Source: Gorsachius magnificus (taxonomy: Eukaryota; Chordata; Aves; Pelecaniformes; Ardeidae). Taken from it: a DNA stretch of 64,000 nt. This document shows positions 50,001 through 61,617 of the stretch, piece by piece; positions within the stretch are counted from its first letter, which is position 1, and every line of letters starts with the position of its first letter. The notes beneath the pieces were generated by a model, which ran no database searches, was not told the origin of the DNA, and worked only from the letters and a program-made list of their open reading frames with translations. The stretch is from the NCBI GenBank assembly GCA_034008185.1, contig CM067109.1, positions 56,158,301 through 56,222,300 on the forward strand. Reading direction: 5' to 3'. The translations under genes and the position numbers were made by a program.

Positions 50001-51878
50001 ACAACAGAAAACTCAATTAATAGGGACTTAAGTGAATTTAGAACTTTCTCTCAGATGCAGAGGTAAGCCAGGATTTATAATGCCAATAATTTACTTATAA
50101 GCAGATGAACAGCATGTGGACTTTAAAACAAGAAGCCCCATTTTGTTTCAGGAGAGGTCAGAGCTGTGAAGAGACTCTAGGAGAAAAAGGAGGTAGCTTT
50201 TTTAAGGTACGCAGCTGGTAGTACCTGTTACTGGCTAGAATTGATGTTGTTTGAGTAGAACAATAGCTGTAACTCAAAACACATCTAGTTCTATCTATTT
50301 ATTTATTAATTAAGATTTCTTGTAGTACCGTAAAAGTATCTAGCAAGGCATATTGCTTGTCGACAATTTCCATTGTGTTCTGATTGATATTATCTCACTG
50401 GTTTTATTACCTTTATAAATAGAAAGCAGTTACTTGTTACTCTAGCCATTCTTGGTCAATGTTTTGTGTGTGTGTAAAGTAAATAAAAATGCAAAAAAAT
50501 TCTAAAAGCTTTCAGAGGAGCTAATAATCTGGTATATACAAGGTTATATAATCAGGTCTAAATAAATAGCTACCTTCAGCCTATAACAAAGTAATTATAA
50601 AGAGGATCAGCAATTTCTCTTGAGGAGAGCGCGGGAGTCCTGGAGCCTTCAGTTTTGCCTTCTCTGAGATGCAGCTGGAAGCTGTTTTGCCTTGAGCTAC
50701 TGAAGTATCTTGGCTGAGCAGGTCAGCAGTGTTGGAGCTGGGCTCAAGCTGGTCTGCCTGAAGGGACACGAGTGGTGGATGCCGTTCATGCAGCAGCGTG
50801 GTGCTCCATCGTGCTGCCTCCTGGCTTCTTCTCTGCTGGAGAAGCAGGACATTAAAATGTTACTCTCTTCAGCCACAGGGAAGCGATGCTTTAAGTGGCA
50901 CAGTGTGCTAGTGCACCATGCTGTTGCAAATGCAAAATGAGGTGACTGGACGCTTTGACCAGTAAAATCTGCCTGCTTGTGCCTGGTATCTTCTCAAATT
51001 GTGTTTGAAGTGACCCAGTAGTAGGTTTCATCTTTCCCCCAAGCTTAAATTTTTTCAACTTTATAGTATTTTCATGAGCAAATGGTGCATCTGAAACAAA
51101 GTTGTATTTCTGTAATTGTGTACGTAGCATGAAAATACCCGTATGGTGTGGTGTGTAAGGCTAGCAAGGATGTCCTCTCAGAACTTAGCTATTCAATTTA
51201 CTTTCTTTTTTTTTTCTTAATGAAAACCAGGGATTTTTTTTTTTCTGTGGAGAATCTAATTATAAATTTTTAATTATAAATTTGTTCTTTGGTAATACTA
51301 CCCTTGACCCAATTTCTGAAGCTCAGAGAGTGCCAGTGGTACATTTGTGTCTACAGAGTCTTCATCACTCTGTGTGCGTGTGCATGCACGTGAAAGTACG
51401 CACATAGGTATATTTTCATTAAAATAAGCAAGGAAGATGATTAAAACCTGAACTTACACAAATACTGTGCAAATCCTGTTAGATTTTAAGTGGTTGAAAT
51501 TAGGCGTGGGCTGTATTTCCTGAGATACAATAGTACAACAGTTGTGTCACTCCTGTGCAGCTAATGAGCTGACTGGCCCTCATCTCCTCTCCTTGCAGGG
51601 GGAAAAGGTGTGTAGAGGGGCTAGCTTCATTTTGGAGGAGCTGCTTAATCAGAGTGTGGCTCCTTGCAATGGCTGAGAAGACATAAATTGCAGGAGGACG
51701 GCAAAAAAAACAAGTGGCTAGTGATTCTCTCCAGGGGAAGCAGCAGTTAAAAAGCACTCTCAAGTTAAGGACGATCTGCCATAAGCTGCAGGAAATGTGC
51801 CACAATATCTGGAACTGTGCTTCCCTCGGGGTGGAGTTATAACGCTCTCAGCCTTGGAGCCAGCCTGGGTTTCGCCGT

Positions 51879-51896
51879 GTGTGTGCATGCACACAC
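51879..51896. repeat. 18-bp perfect palindrome of alternating GT/AC
   Basis: GTGTGTGCA is followed directly by its exact reverse complement TGCACACAC. The surrounding 77-96 run alternates purine and pyrimidine throughout, so it could form left-handed DNA or a cruciform. A shorter, related palindrome lies about 0.5 kb to the left (near 51380). Confidence 0.85.
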
Positions 51897-54800
51897 CCGT
51901 GCTCATGTGTGTGAATGTGCTGAGAAACACGCAAAGCTGTGAGTGGCACTGTAAGTGTGGGAACAAGGGGAATGCAAATCCAACACTTCAACCTCTCAGA
52001 TCATTTGAGGGATGAAAGTAAAGATGGAGTAAAGCGTTTTTATTGTATTGCTGCCGTGCCAGGCTGCAAGCTCTGCTGGGCTCCCTGCTGGGCCCCGTCT
52101 GTGTCCTGGGGGAGAAGGGATGAAGGAGCGCTGCTTGCTGTGAGGGATGGGTCTTTCGGGCACAGAGCCTCTCTTGGCATTGCTTAGTATTCTCTGAGGA
52201 AGCTTCACTTTGAAGGTGGCTGTCTCGTGTGCGCAGCCCTGTGTGGCCGTGGGGCGAAGGCCGGGCCAGAGGCAGCCTGCCCCTGCAGGGGAAGGGGGGA
52301 GCACTTCCCAGGCCTTCTCATGGCTACCAGTTCGAAAGCAGTACCTGCATCAGCCTTGCCCTCCCACCCCCATCTCACCTTCTTTTTGCTCCCCCAGTGG
52401 CGGTTAAGTCTTCTGAAGCTCTCTGCCCCATTCTGTTTTCTGGCAGGATGTTTCTTCTTTGTTTCTTTATAAACTGCCTGAACCACCCCCACACCCCTGC
52501 TCCCCACCACATTTAATGCTGTGGTCAGCTGTAGCAACAGTGAGGCCAGCCCCAGGCAGGGTCGCTGGGGCAGTGGTGCCTGGGAGTGAGATGGATGCTC
52601 CTTCAGGTGTATGAGTGGGCCTGAAACCAGCTGGGTGTGGGTTTGGATTGCCTCTCCCTGGGGAAGGAGGAGGAGTGTGGAGGCATCCCCTTCACACTGA
52701 TGCAAGGGAAAAGGGTTAAATACAAGACGAAAAAAATTTACTGTAAGACTTCATGTTTAGTATTGCCTTTATGCTGCTGTCAAGATGGGTTTTCTTTGGA
52801 AACCAGGGAAGATACTCAATGTGTAATACACGTTGTAAAGTATATTATCTTAAAAATCGTGCATTACCCTGGTAGAATCCTCACTGCAGTCAGCACAGGG
52901 CTCTGCTTGCAAGACTCTGCACTTTGTTTGGGCTTTGCTTGTTTGTAGTTGGACTGAAGCAAAAATGACTTTGTTGTTTCGGTGCTAGGGGTATATTTGT
53001 GGCTTGAAAGCATCCTTCTGTCTCAGGTCTAGGGCTGTCTGAATGAATGGACCTCGGGAACTGTCTGACAGCTATCGGCATACTGACATTTGATACCTAC
53101 TTCCCTTATGTTTCTAATTTAAGTTTGATAATGCTACTAGTAAGTTGACTCTTGTCTAATTACGTGTTCAGAAACAGTTGCCATGTTGTCTTATTAGTAC
53201 AGAGGACGTAGAGTGCTCTGAAGCATGAGCAACAAAAAAGCAGAAGAGGCTGAGGGGGCAGGTTGGGTGTCTTCCTCAGGAGTATGTAAACTAAACCAGT
53301 GAGACCTCAAATAGCTTTGTGGAATAAAATATTCTTAACTTTTCATCTGTTAGAAGAACCAGCACAATCTGCTTTTATTTTTCATTTTTCAGTCATCTAA
53401 ATCCATATGAAAATGTTCTTTCTCGGGCATGTAAGAAGGTTGAAAACCAAAGGGGTTTTTGGTCATTTGTTAGGGTTTTTTTTTGCCCAGAAGGAGTGCT
53501 CCATGATATCTGGGCTAAAGCCCAGAATTTGAGTGAATATCTTTTCTAGAAGCAGTGGCCAATAATTTTTTAACGAAAAAAGGTACCAAAAAGCTAAGAA
53601 GCACTTGCTGTTCTTAGTCTTCCATGTAAGATAGTGATATTTAGTAATATCAGAAATGCTGTTTGACATAACTATTGCATCATAACAGAACTGCTACTAT
53701 TTCTACAACTTGTTTTCAGTAAAGATACAGTTATACTAGTTTTGGTATAGCAAAACAATTTTGGTATTTTCACATTCTAAGAAGCAAAATGCTCTGCTGT
53801 ATCCTTTCTGCTCTGGGATGGAGCCCTTCTGTATGAGTGGTAGGTCAAAAGTTTATATCAGGCTCTCAAAATAGAGCTAACAAACATAAAGTAGGCTAAA
53901 TATTATTTTTAAAAAAACCCTTTGGAAAGTGTGTTTTCATGCTTTAACACTTAGTTGTTAACGTATTGTTAAAAATCAACAAGTTACATAACATAATGGC
54001 TTTTATCAGCATTTCTGATGGACACAAATGCACATCAGGTATATTTTCTGGCTATTATAGCACTTCCTTAAAACATAAATGAGAAAATAGATCACAAAAA
54101 TTCTGCCTACACCTCATGAAAGCAGAACATGCAAAGTATAAGGCTTTGTGTACATGGTAAATACAGCTATTGTTTTGTAGATATGTTCTTGTACATGATA
54201 GTTATGTTTGATAATAGAAAATGTCAGGAGATCCAGATTCTCCTTTTCCAGTTATAATGATTTGCAGAATGTTAGTCCATGGTGGGGGAGGGAACCCAAA
54301 AAAACCCCTCTGTAGCTGTATCTGAGATGTGAAGATCACTTTTTCTGGAGATGTAGGTATTCTTAAAAGCAGTAAAGGTGTCTTGTTCCCTCTCATGGTA
54401 AAAATAAAGCAAAAATATTACAATTTTGCATGCTAACAGTATTTGTCCTTGCTTTTGATTAATCAAAGTAGTTTATACTGTCCCTGAAATGGTGTCTCTC
54501 AGAGTTGCTAGGAATAGGAGTTATGTCTGTCCATAATCCTTCTGAGTAACAGAAAATGAAGGAGACTTGAAAGGAATTTAAACAATGAACTGCCTCATAT
54601 GAAGTACTCAAAACCGTCTGAAACATCAACTTGAAGAGTAGATGCTATTATTTCATTTTACAAATGTATTTAAGAATAGAAAATGAGACACTTAAAATAT
54701 GTAATTACAGATTTTTTAATAATTGATAATATCTAAATTCTTTACCATCAAGCCACCTTGATGCTCTTGATAACATTGTTTTGGAATAAGCTTTAAATCA

Positions 54801-56160
54801 TTCACATGGTGATTTCTTTCTCCACCCCCACTCCCCCTTTAAGAAAATCTTACTTGAGATATTATTAACCAACTTGTAAACATACTTTTTAAACATGGCT
54901 GCATTTCCCCCCCAACTTTATTTTACAACCTTTTATTAGATAGGTTTACCTAATGGCAAGAGTACTTCCTTTTCACTTACATTTTATATGACTGTCTTCC
55001 GTAATAAAGTTTAGAGCTAACTCAAGCCTTATCTCGCAATGCAGAAAACTAAGTTTTTGTGCTAAAATTCAGCTCCTGGAGACCTGCAGGATATGTAAAG
55101 TTATATGGTCCATCACAGCCCCCAGCTTTCTCAGTCCAATATATGTGCACAGGTGAAGGACCAAAGGTGGAATATGAAAGAAAGTTAAGAGATTTAACCC
55201 CAATCCCAGTCTTTATCCAAATAGCAGGTGTTAGTTTTCACAGGAAATCGGGTCGTGATGTTTTCTTACTACTACCATTTTCTATTAATAAAGAGCTTAC
55301 AAAACCCACACATGTTAGGTTACAGGTAGTTGTATATGATACTGGTCTCCTCAAATAAGATATATATTAAAATAATAAGAGAAAATAAAAGGTTGGGTGA
55401 GAAGGATATTGGTTTATCTACCTGGGGTTTTGTATCAGGTTTGTCATTTGGGTGCAAACCAATACCTTTGGGAACAGCGATCAACTCTGATACATTTGTG
55501 CCTTGGAGTCGACTTAAGCAAGTCTGCTTCCAACCCTGCCCTCAGATGTGGGTGTAAAAACCCATTTGAACTTAATTATGCACAAGTTTCTAAAGACAGA
55601 TTTGGCCTTTCCTCTGTGCAAGGAAGGTAAGAATTGGCATTGTACTGTCCTTTACTAACGCTGATGTTTGCTTCTGGTTTTGTTCATACTTTTTCCATGG
55701 AGGATCAGCATGCAATGGACTGATTTTCAACAGTTTGCTGTCAGGTAGAGTAGCATAAAGAAAATATTTTTCATGGCAAAACTTCATTTGTGGCAATTTT
55801 TCTGCACAGATGAACTCTTTAGGCAGAATTTGTTGAAGTTGCTCCAAATGATATAAAATGGAAAGCTAAGCACAGACTGTAAAGAGTTGTTTCTCCTCAG
55901 GGAGTCCCTGGTTTTTCAGATGATCCTTTAAGGAGGAGGGAGGAGAAGGTCACACAGGGTGGGGTCCTGTCCTCCTCTGAACCCATTTACAAAGCTCTGT
56001 GAAATCCTGAGGAGTTATTTTTCCCTGTGAAGGCAGCCAATTTTTCCTGTCTCTTGCTTTCTTGCCTCTGAATTACACCCAATCCACAAGAAGATAGCTC
56101 TAGAATTGTGAAAATTATCTGGTTATAGCTTCAAAAGATAAGGAAATTTTTCTGCTTTCT

Positions 56161-56256
56161 TGGGTGGTTGGGGGGGGGGGGGCAGAGCTGGGTGGGTTGC
56201 TTGTGGGGTGTTTTTTGGTTTGGTTTGGGGGTTGGTGGTTTGGTTTTTTTTTTTTA
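56161..56256 (+). repeat. G/T-rich strand-skewed tract
   Basis: Nearly devoid of A and C on the plus strand, with a 13-base G run (56170-56182) followed by many GGG, GGTTT and GTTTGG units and a final T run. It fits G-quadruplex rules on the RNA-like strand of the GNAQ intron. Similar but shorter G tracts are at 32369-32385 and 47053-47066. Confidence 0.75.
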
Positions 56257-59200
56257 GCATTAAGGTGGCGAGAGGAAGAACCCCAAGGGTTGTGGCTGGC
56301 TGCTTAGTAGTACAGTGTGGTTTTGATTATCTGGCACAAAGCTATATTTGATTAACTAGATTTATTGTAAAGGAATTTGAGAGGTTCTGTTTCAGTAAAA
56401 AGCTTGAATTAATATTCATTTAAGAAGCTGCAGAACATCAGCTGAGTTTTAAATTTTAATTCTATCTACCCAATTGTCAGCAATTCAGTGTCTTAGTTAG
56501 GCTTTATTGTAGTAGTTACTTTTAACTGTTTTAATTGCATCACTGGTACAACGAGGATGAGTATTACTTTTATTTCTTTGAGTTTAGTGGCTGCACTAGA
56601 GTGACAAGCAAAGATTATTATCTGCTCAAACACAACCAGAATAAATTTGTAAGAGGATTTCTCTGTTTTATAAAGCATTCAGACTAACTGTCTACATAAT
56701 GGGAGGTTTTCCTTCCCGTATTTAAGGACGGGAGAGAATTCAGCTCCCATACTCTGCTGTGGAGAATTTCATTAGTACAATACGATATTTATGCATATAA
56801 TAGTTGACGAGAGGAAAAAAAATTGTTCTTAGATAAATATGGTTGATACAGTTTTTATAGTCTAGGTAAGGAAAAGATGCAACAGCTTTAGTAATATTTT
56901 GTAATGGATAACATTTGCTCTGTTTTTCTAAGACATTCAAGACTATTCTTAAAACAATTCACTTTAGATTGATGTAGATGTTTCAGGTAACTTATTCGAT
57001 GTAATTCCCCGATTCCTGAGTTATATTCATAAAATTCAACCCATCCTTTCTTTGGAAGGAATCTTTACTTATCTTGACAGGCTCTTTTTTTGTTGTTACA
57101 TGAGTCATTCATGAAATGATATTTTGTTTTTTTCATAGAATTTGTGAATGGCAAAATGATTTTCCTTTTTTAAAGGAAGTAGAATATGCAGATGTGGATT
57201 GTAAGCAAAATAATTACGATGATTGTGTAGCGATTTTAAATTAAAGAGTCTGTCAGTGTAGCAAACACTTGGCAATAGGATAGTATGTACACTTCAGGGT
57301 TTTTTATTAATGGCTCTTAATTTAAACCTGTGCTTTGTTAAATCTCAAAGGCCATCACTCAAGTCCTCTCCTAACTTAGCTTTTTGTAGTTATTCTGTTT
57401 AGTTTTTAATGTAAATACAAAACTGTGTGCTACTGGTGTAGGAACAGATGTCAGGAGACCTTCGCTCCCCTTCTAGCTTGTTTCAGTGCCTTCTTGAAAC
57501 TTCAGCTGCTTTCCTGTTCCATTTGTCTGACTGAAACACCATCAATCATGTTCCCTAACATCAAGTGACTCTTGTGAGGTGTAATCTATTAATGTTAAGT
57601 AAGGAGTTTGATAATCACAGAAGGAAGATACTACAGTACTACTGTTCATTTTAGGGAAAATACAAGTATGTGTACTATATTCATCATCAGGGCTCATAGA
57701 CGTTCTACTCATGTCTCTGGGTGAGTTATCATATAAATTCTTTGGTGTTATACCTCAGTTTTTATGACAAAGATGGAAATGGTAGATTCCAAAAAATAAT
57801 CTATAATTGTATAAAAAGGTTGGAGGTATAGGTTGGTACTTAGTAGCTCTCAAGAGGTGTGGTACAGAGATACAATATGTCATGGAGATAATATTTTTTT
57901 AAGCAACAGAGAATACGTTGCTTAAGAGTAGTAGGAGTCCTCAGGTAGAAAGAACCGCTCAGTGGTAGCTGTACCAGCTTGAAGCTGAACAACTCTCTAG
58001 CTGTGGCCACTATTGACAAAGGTGATGGTCAGGGCTGCAGAGGTAAGGAAGCATTCATAAGGTGTCAAGATGAGGAGCCTGTCTGCATAGGTGCTCGACC
58101 ACATCAGATGGACAGAGCTGTTTGTTTAGGAGCCCGCTTGCTTCACTAGCCGTGCTGCCTTCTTTTGTTGGAGAAGAGATGTTCAAGTTCTGCTCCAGAA
58201 CTTGCACAGAGGTGTTAAACGGTGAGCAGGGGAGCTTTGCCTCCACCTCAAGGAGTTTCACTGCACACTCTACCAGCCTAACATCCCTCCTGACAGTGGC
58301 CTTCAACAGCAAGCCTGAAAGCTGCTGTTCTAAGTGTTAGGACAGACTGGCTCCTTTGCTTCAGCTCCCGGGATGATCTCATGCATTCTGTAATATGTTT
58401 TGGATATTTTGGCACCTGCAAAGCCAGGCCAGTCCAAGGCCTGAATTCTGCACAGTTTTTATGTTTTCATATAGGGCCATACTCAGTTTCAGCAGAAATA
58501 TGATCCTGCTGCATTCCACCGGTGCTGGAACAGCAACAAAATAAACCATATTTTTTGTTTTCTCTATAGCTGAATTAGTAGTAGCAGAGAGGACATAAAA
58601 CTCTCCTCCAAGTGAAATATAACTTTATAGTTGAAATCAAATATTTTTCTTCTCATGTGTCACCTCTCTATTACTGTGTTAGCTCTTACTCCTCATAGGA
58701 GTTACTCTACTACTTAACACCCAATGAGGTTCATTTCTGCGCTTTTCTTTAAATCTGTGAGGTAGTGCACAACAGACTGTTTTTTCTGGGTAAATGTTTG
58801 TGTAAGTGTAGGTATATTAATACTGCAAGTAGAAAAACAGTCAGCAGGTAGAAGTGTCAGGCTGTGCCCAGCCTGCACAGGATATTGACTCCACTCTCAC
58901 CCATGAACCTTCACTTTCCAGGTGCCTCTGGGCTTCTTTCTGCCACCAAATCCTAAGCTAAAAGCCAGTCTTCTGCGAATGTACATACTTGTTGATTTAA
59001 CGGTTCTTAGTAAATGTATGTGGATAGTGACTAACAGGGTAGTGGATTTAAAAGGGTTTTTTCTTACATATCAAGAATGTCCTTTCCATCTAATTTAAAT
59101 ATGACATTTCAAACAACAAAATACAGCCTTTTTTTTTTCTTTGCCTTTTCATAGGTCAAACTTAAGAATAAACACAGAGAGTCAGGTGTAGTTTAGCAGC

Positions 59201-60456
59201 ATTTCTTTTCTTAACAGCTGGCAGTGTGGATTTTGCTTAGACAATGACATCTTTGTTGTTTTAGTTTAAAAACAGCCTTGTATTTGATCACTCAAGATAT
59301 TATACTTAAGATTTATTTAAGTTACAATGCAGAGAAATGCAAAAACAAGTACAGGTATGCATTGCATACCCAGGTGAAAGAAAAGTTTGTCAGCCTAGGC
59401 TTCTAGTCTAGAATTATTTTAAAATTAGTTTCCTATGTCTTCCTTGTTAGCCACCACATGAGTTTTGAAGCCACTCTGACAGTTGCTGCATTGTCACCTG
59501 TTTAAAATTAACCATGTTTTAAGTTTTCCTGTAAGTTTCACAGGGCAAAGAATGTTGTGTTTCAACATTCTGTAGTTTCATTTTTGCAGGACATGCATCA
59601 GGAGTAACAGTAATAATACAGTAAATTGTGCATGATCTGTATGTATGTGTGTGCAAGCACATGCATAAGGGATTACTGCTGCATTTAAGCAACCTGACTT
59701 CCTTCCTGGTTCTGCTTTTGGAGATAATACTGCTGGGGGGACTTTCAGATCTCTGGTTGTAGTATTTGTTGCTGTTAGCATTTGAAGAAAAAAATTCCAG
59801 GGAGGTCTTCAGAGATTTGCCAGGTTGTAAGATGCTCAGCTCTTACTCACAAGTTTTGATAATCCTGTATGCCACACTTGAATGGGAATTCATCACTGTT
59901 TGAGACATTTCTTTAATGCTTTTAGAAGACAGTTAGTTAATTCTTTTTATTTTTCAGCTGGGTTGGTTTTTTATCTGGGAAGAAATTTTTAAAAAAGGCA
60001 AATGACCCACCATACTGCATGCTTGAATCAGGAAGGTTTTTTTTTTTTCAGTTACACCATTGACTTCTCTCCATAGTAGCACCCAAAGGTTATATTAGGA
60101 TCGTGGGGTTTTAAAAGATGAGGGTGGTATTTTGATGATGATTTATTGTTATTATTATTACTACTATTACTGAGATTCAGGTACGTTGTATGGCCTTCAA
60201 CTGTCTTCCAACAGACAAGAAGATACTACTCATCTGACTTTAGAGTCTTGATTAATTTAAACGTGCAGTGGTGGCCAGCAGAAAATCGATCTTGGTATAG
60301 TTTTATCCCACCTTGGTCCATTCTGCTGATCTGCTCCACTGCCATTTCACCTTTGCTCTCTCCTTATATCAGCAAGAGGTATTCCTGGAATGGCAGTAGT
60401 AGAAGCAGTGGTTAGCAGAAACTGAAAGGCATTCAGATCCTCTCAGGACATGTAGA

Positions 60457-60479
60457 TTTTTTTTTTTTTTTTTTTTTTT
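60457..60479 (+). repeat. Poly(T) tract, 23 bases
   Basis: A homopolymer of 23 T. Read on the minus strand it would be a poly(A) tail, but the sequence on its right (60480-60700) does not resemble a known SINE or processed gene, so I record only the tract. Confidence 0.9.
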
Positions 60480-61557
60480 ACCACTTTCAATTTTTTTTCT
60501 TTTCACCAGGTGAAACAGACCTACTCGAGTCCTGTTCAGCCTGTTATCTAGTGTTGGTTTTGTTTATTATGGTGATAGGTAAGATTTTAGGCAGGTATTG
60601 CCAAGTTGTTATTTCTTAAATTGCTCTGTAACAGATGAGGCTGTAGAAAGCATAGCTGGTGTTGTATCAGTCAGCGTCTTCATCTTCTTCAAATGCCACT
60701 CATGGGATTTTAAAAGCAAAAAAAATATTAAAAAATAATCAAATCTAGATTTGACTCAGTGGTGTAACAGTGATAGTTTAAAATCCCACTCCCCACCAGG
60801 AATAATGCTGTAATGATAGCAGCTTTGCTTAGCTGACTCTGGTAATACATTATGCCAAATTTTTCCCTCTGACAGTAAATCACACTGCTTCTTTTCCTTC
60901 CTATTATTTTAGTTTTTAGAGACATATCTGAGCAGCTCTCTAGTGATATGCTTGTAAATGGTGTTCTATCACTATTTAGCAGTTTTTACATAAACAGGAC
61001 GTTTATTTACAGAAAGATTTGATGCCATTGTTTAAAAAAACCCCATACTTGAAGTTTTCTTTGCATGCTTTTCTTTTCAGCAACAATATAAAAATATTTA
61101 CTTTCTGCCCTTGATAGGAATAGGAACTGATAATGTGAAGGTTTTGTGAGTTCCTGTACATTGCGCTAAAAATGAACATTTTATCTTCTTAGTAATTTTG
61201 GGGCAATCTTGTAAATTTTATTATTATCTGTCATTCATACTCTTTTAACCTATTTTGGTGCATTCTGTGCTGGAAGTTTTCCATGATTTCCTTTTTCACC
61301 AGGATATGTTTCATACTTTGCCCCTATGCATGTGACACTCCATGCCGTTAAGGAGGACTAGAAATGTTCTCATCGTTGCTGCTGGCTTAACCAGAAAATT
61401 AGTCTGTGCGCAGGAACAAGAAAGTAGTTTTAAGCATTGACCTGGAGGGGGATAGACTTGAGGAAACTTTGAGATGGCCTTTGAAAAAAGAGAGATAGAT
61501 ACCATTTTCATATACGTATGGGTAGTTATAAATATTGTGTATGTATATACAACATAG

Positions 61558-61617
61558 ATTTTTCATATACATATTTATATGAAAAATACATAAAATACAT
61601 ATTGTGTGTGTGTGTGT
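61558..61617. repeat. AT-rich hairpin and adjoining GT repeat
   Basis: ATTTTTCATATA (61558-61569) and TATATGAAAAAT (61576-61587) are exact reverse complements around a 6-base loop. Fifteen bases further right is an uninterrupted alternating TG/GT run (61603-61617). The flanks are also rich in TATA and CATA steps, so this is best read as simple-sequence DNA. Confidence 0.8.

Noticed and set aside
60457..60700. Minus-strand processed pseudogene or SINE ending in the 23-base T run
   Set aside because: The sequence next to the tract has no recognisable gene or SINE body, and I see no clear target-site duplication.
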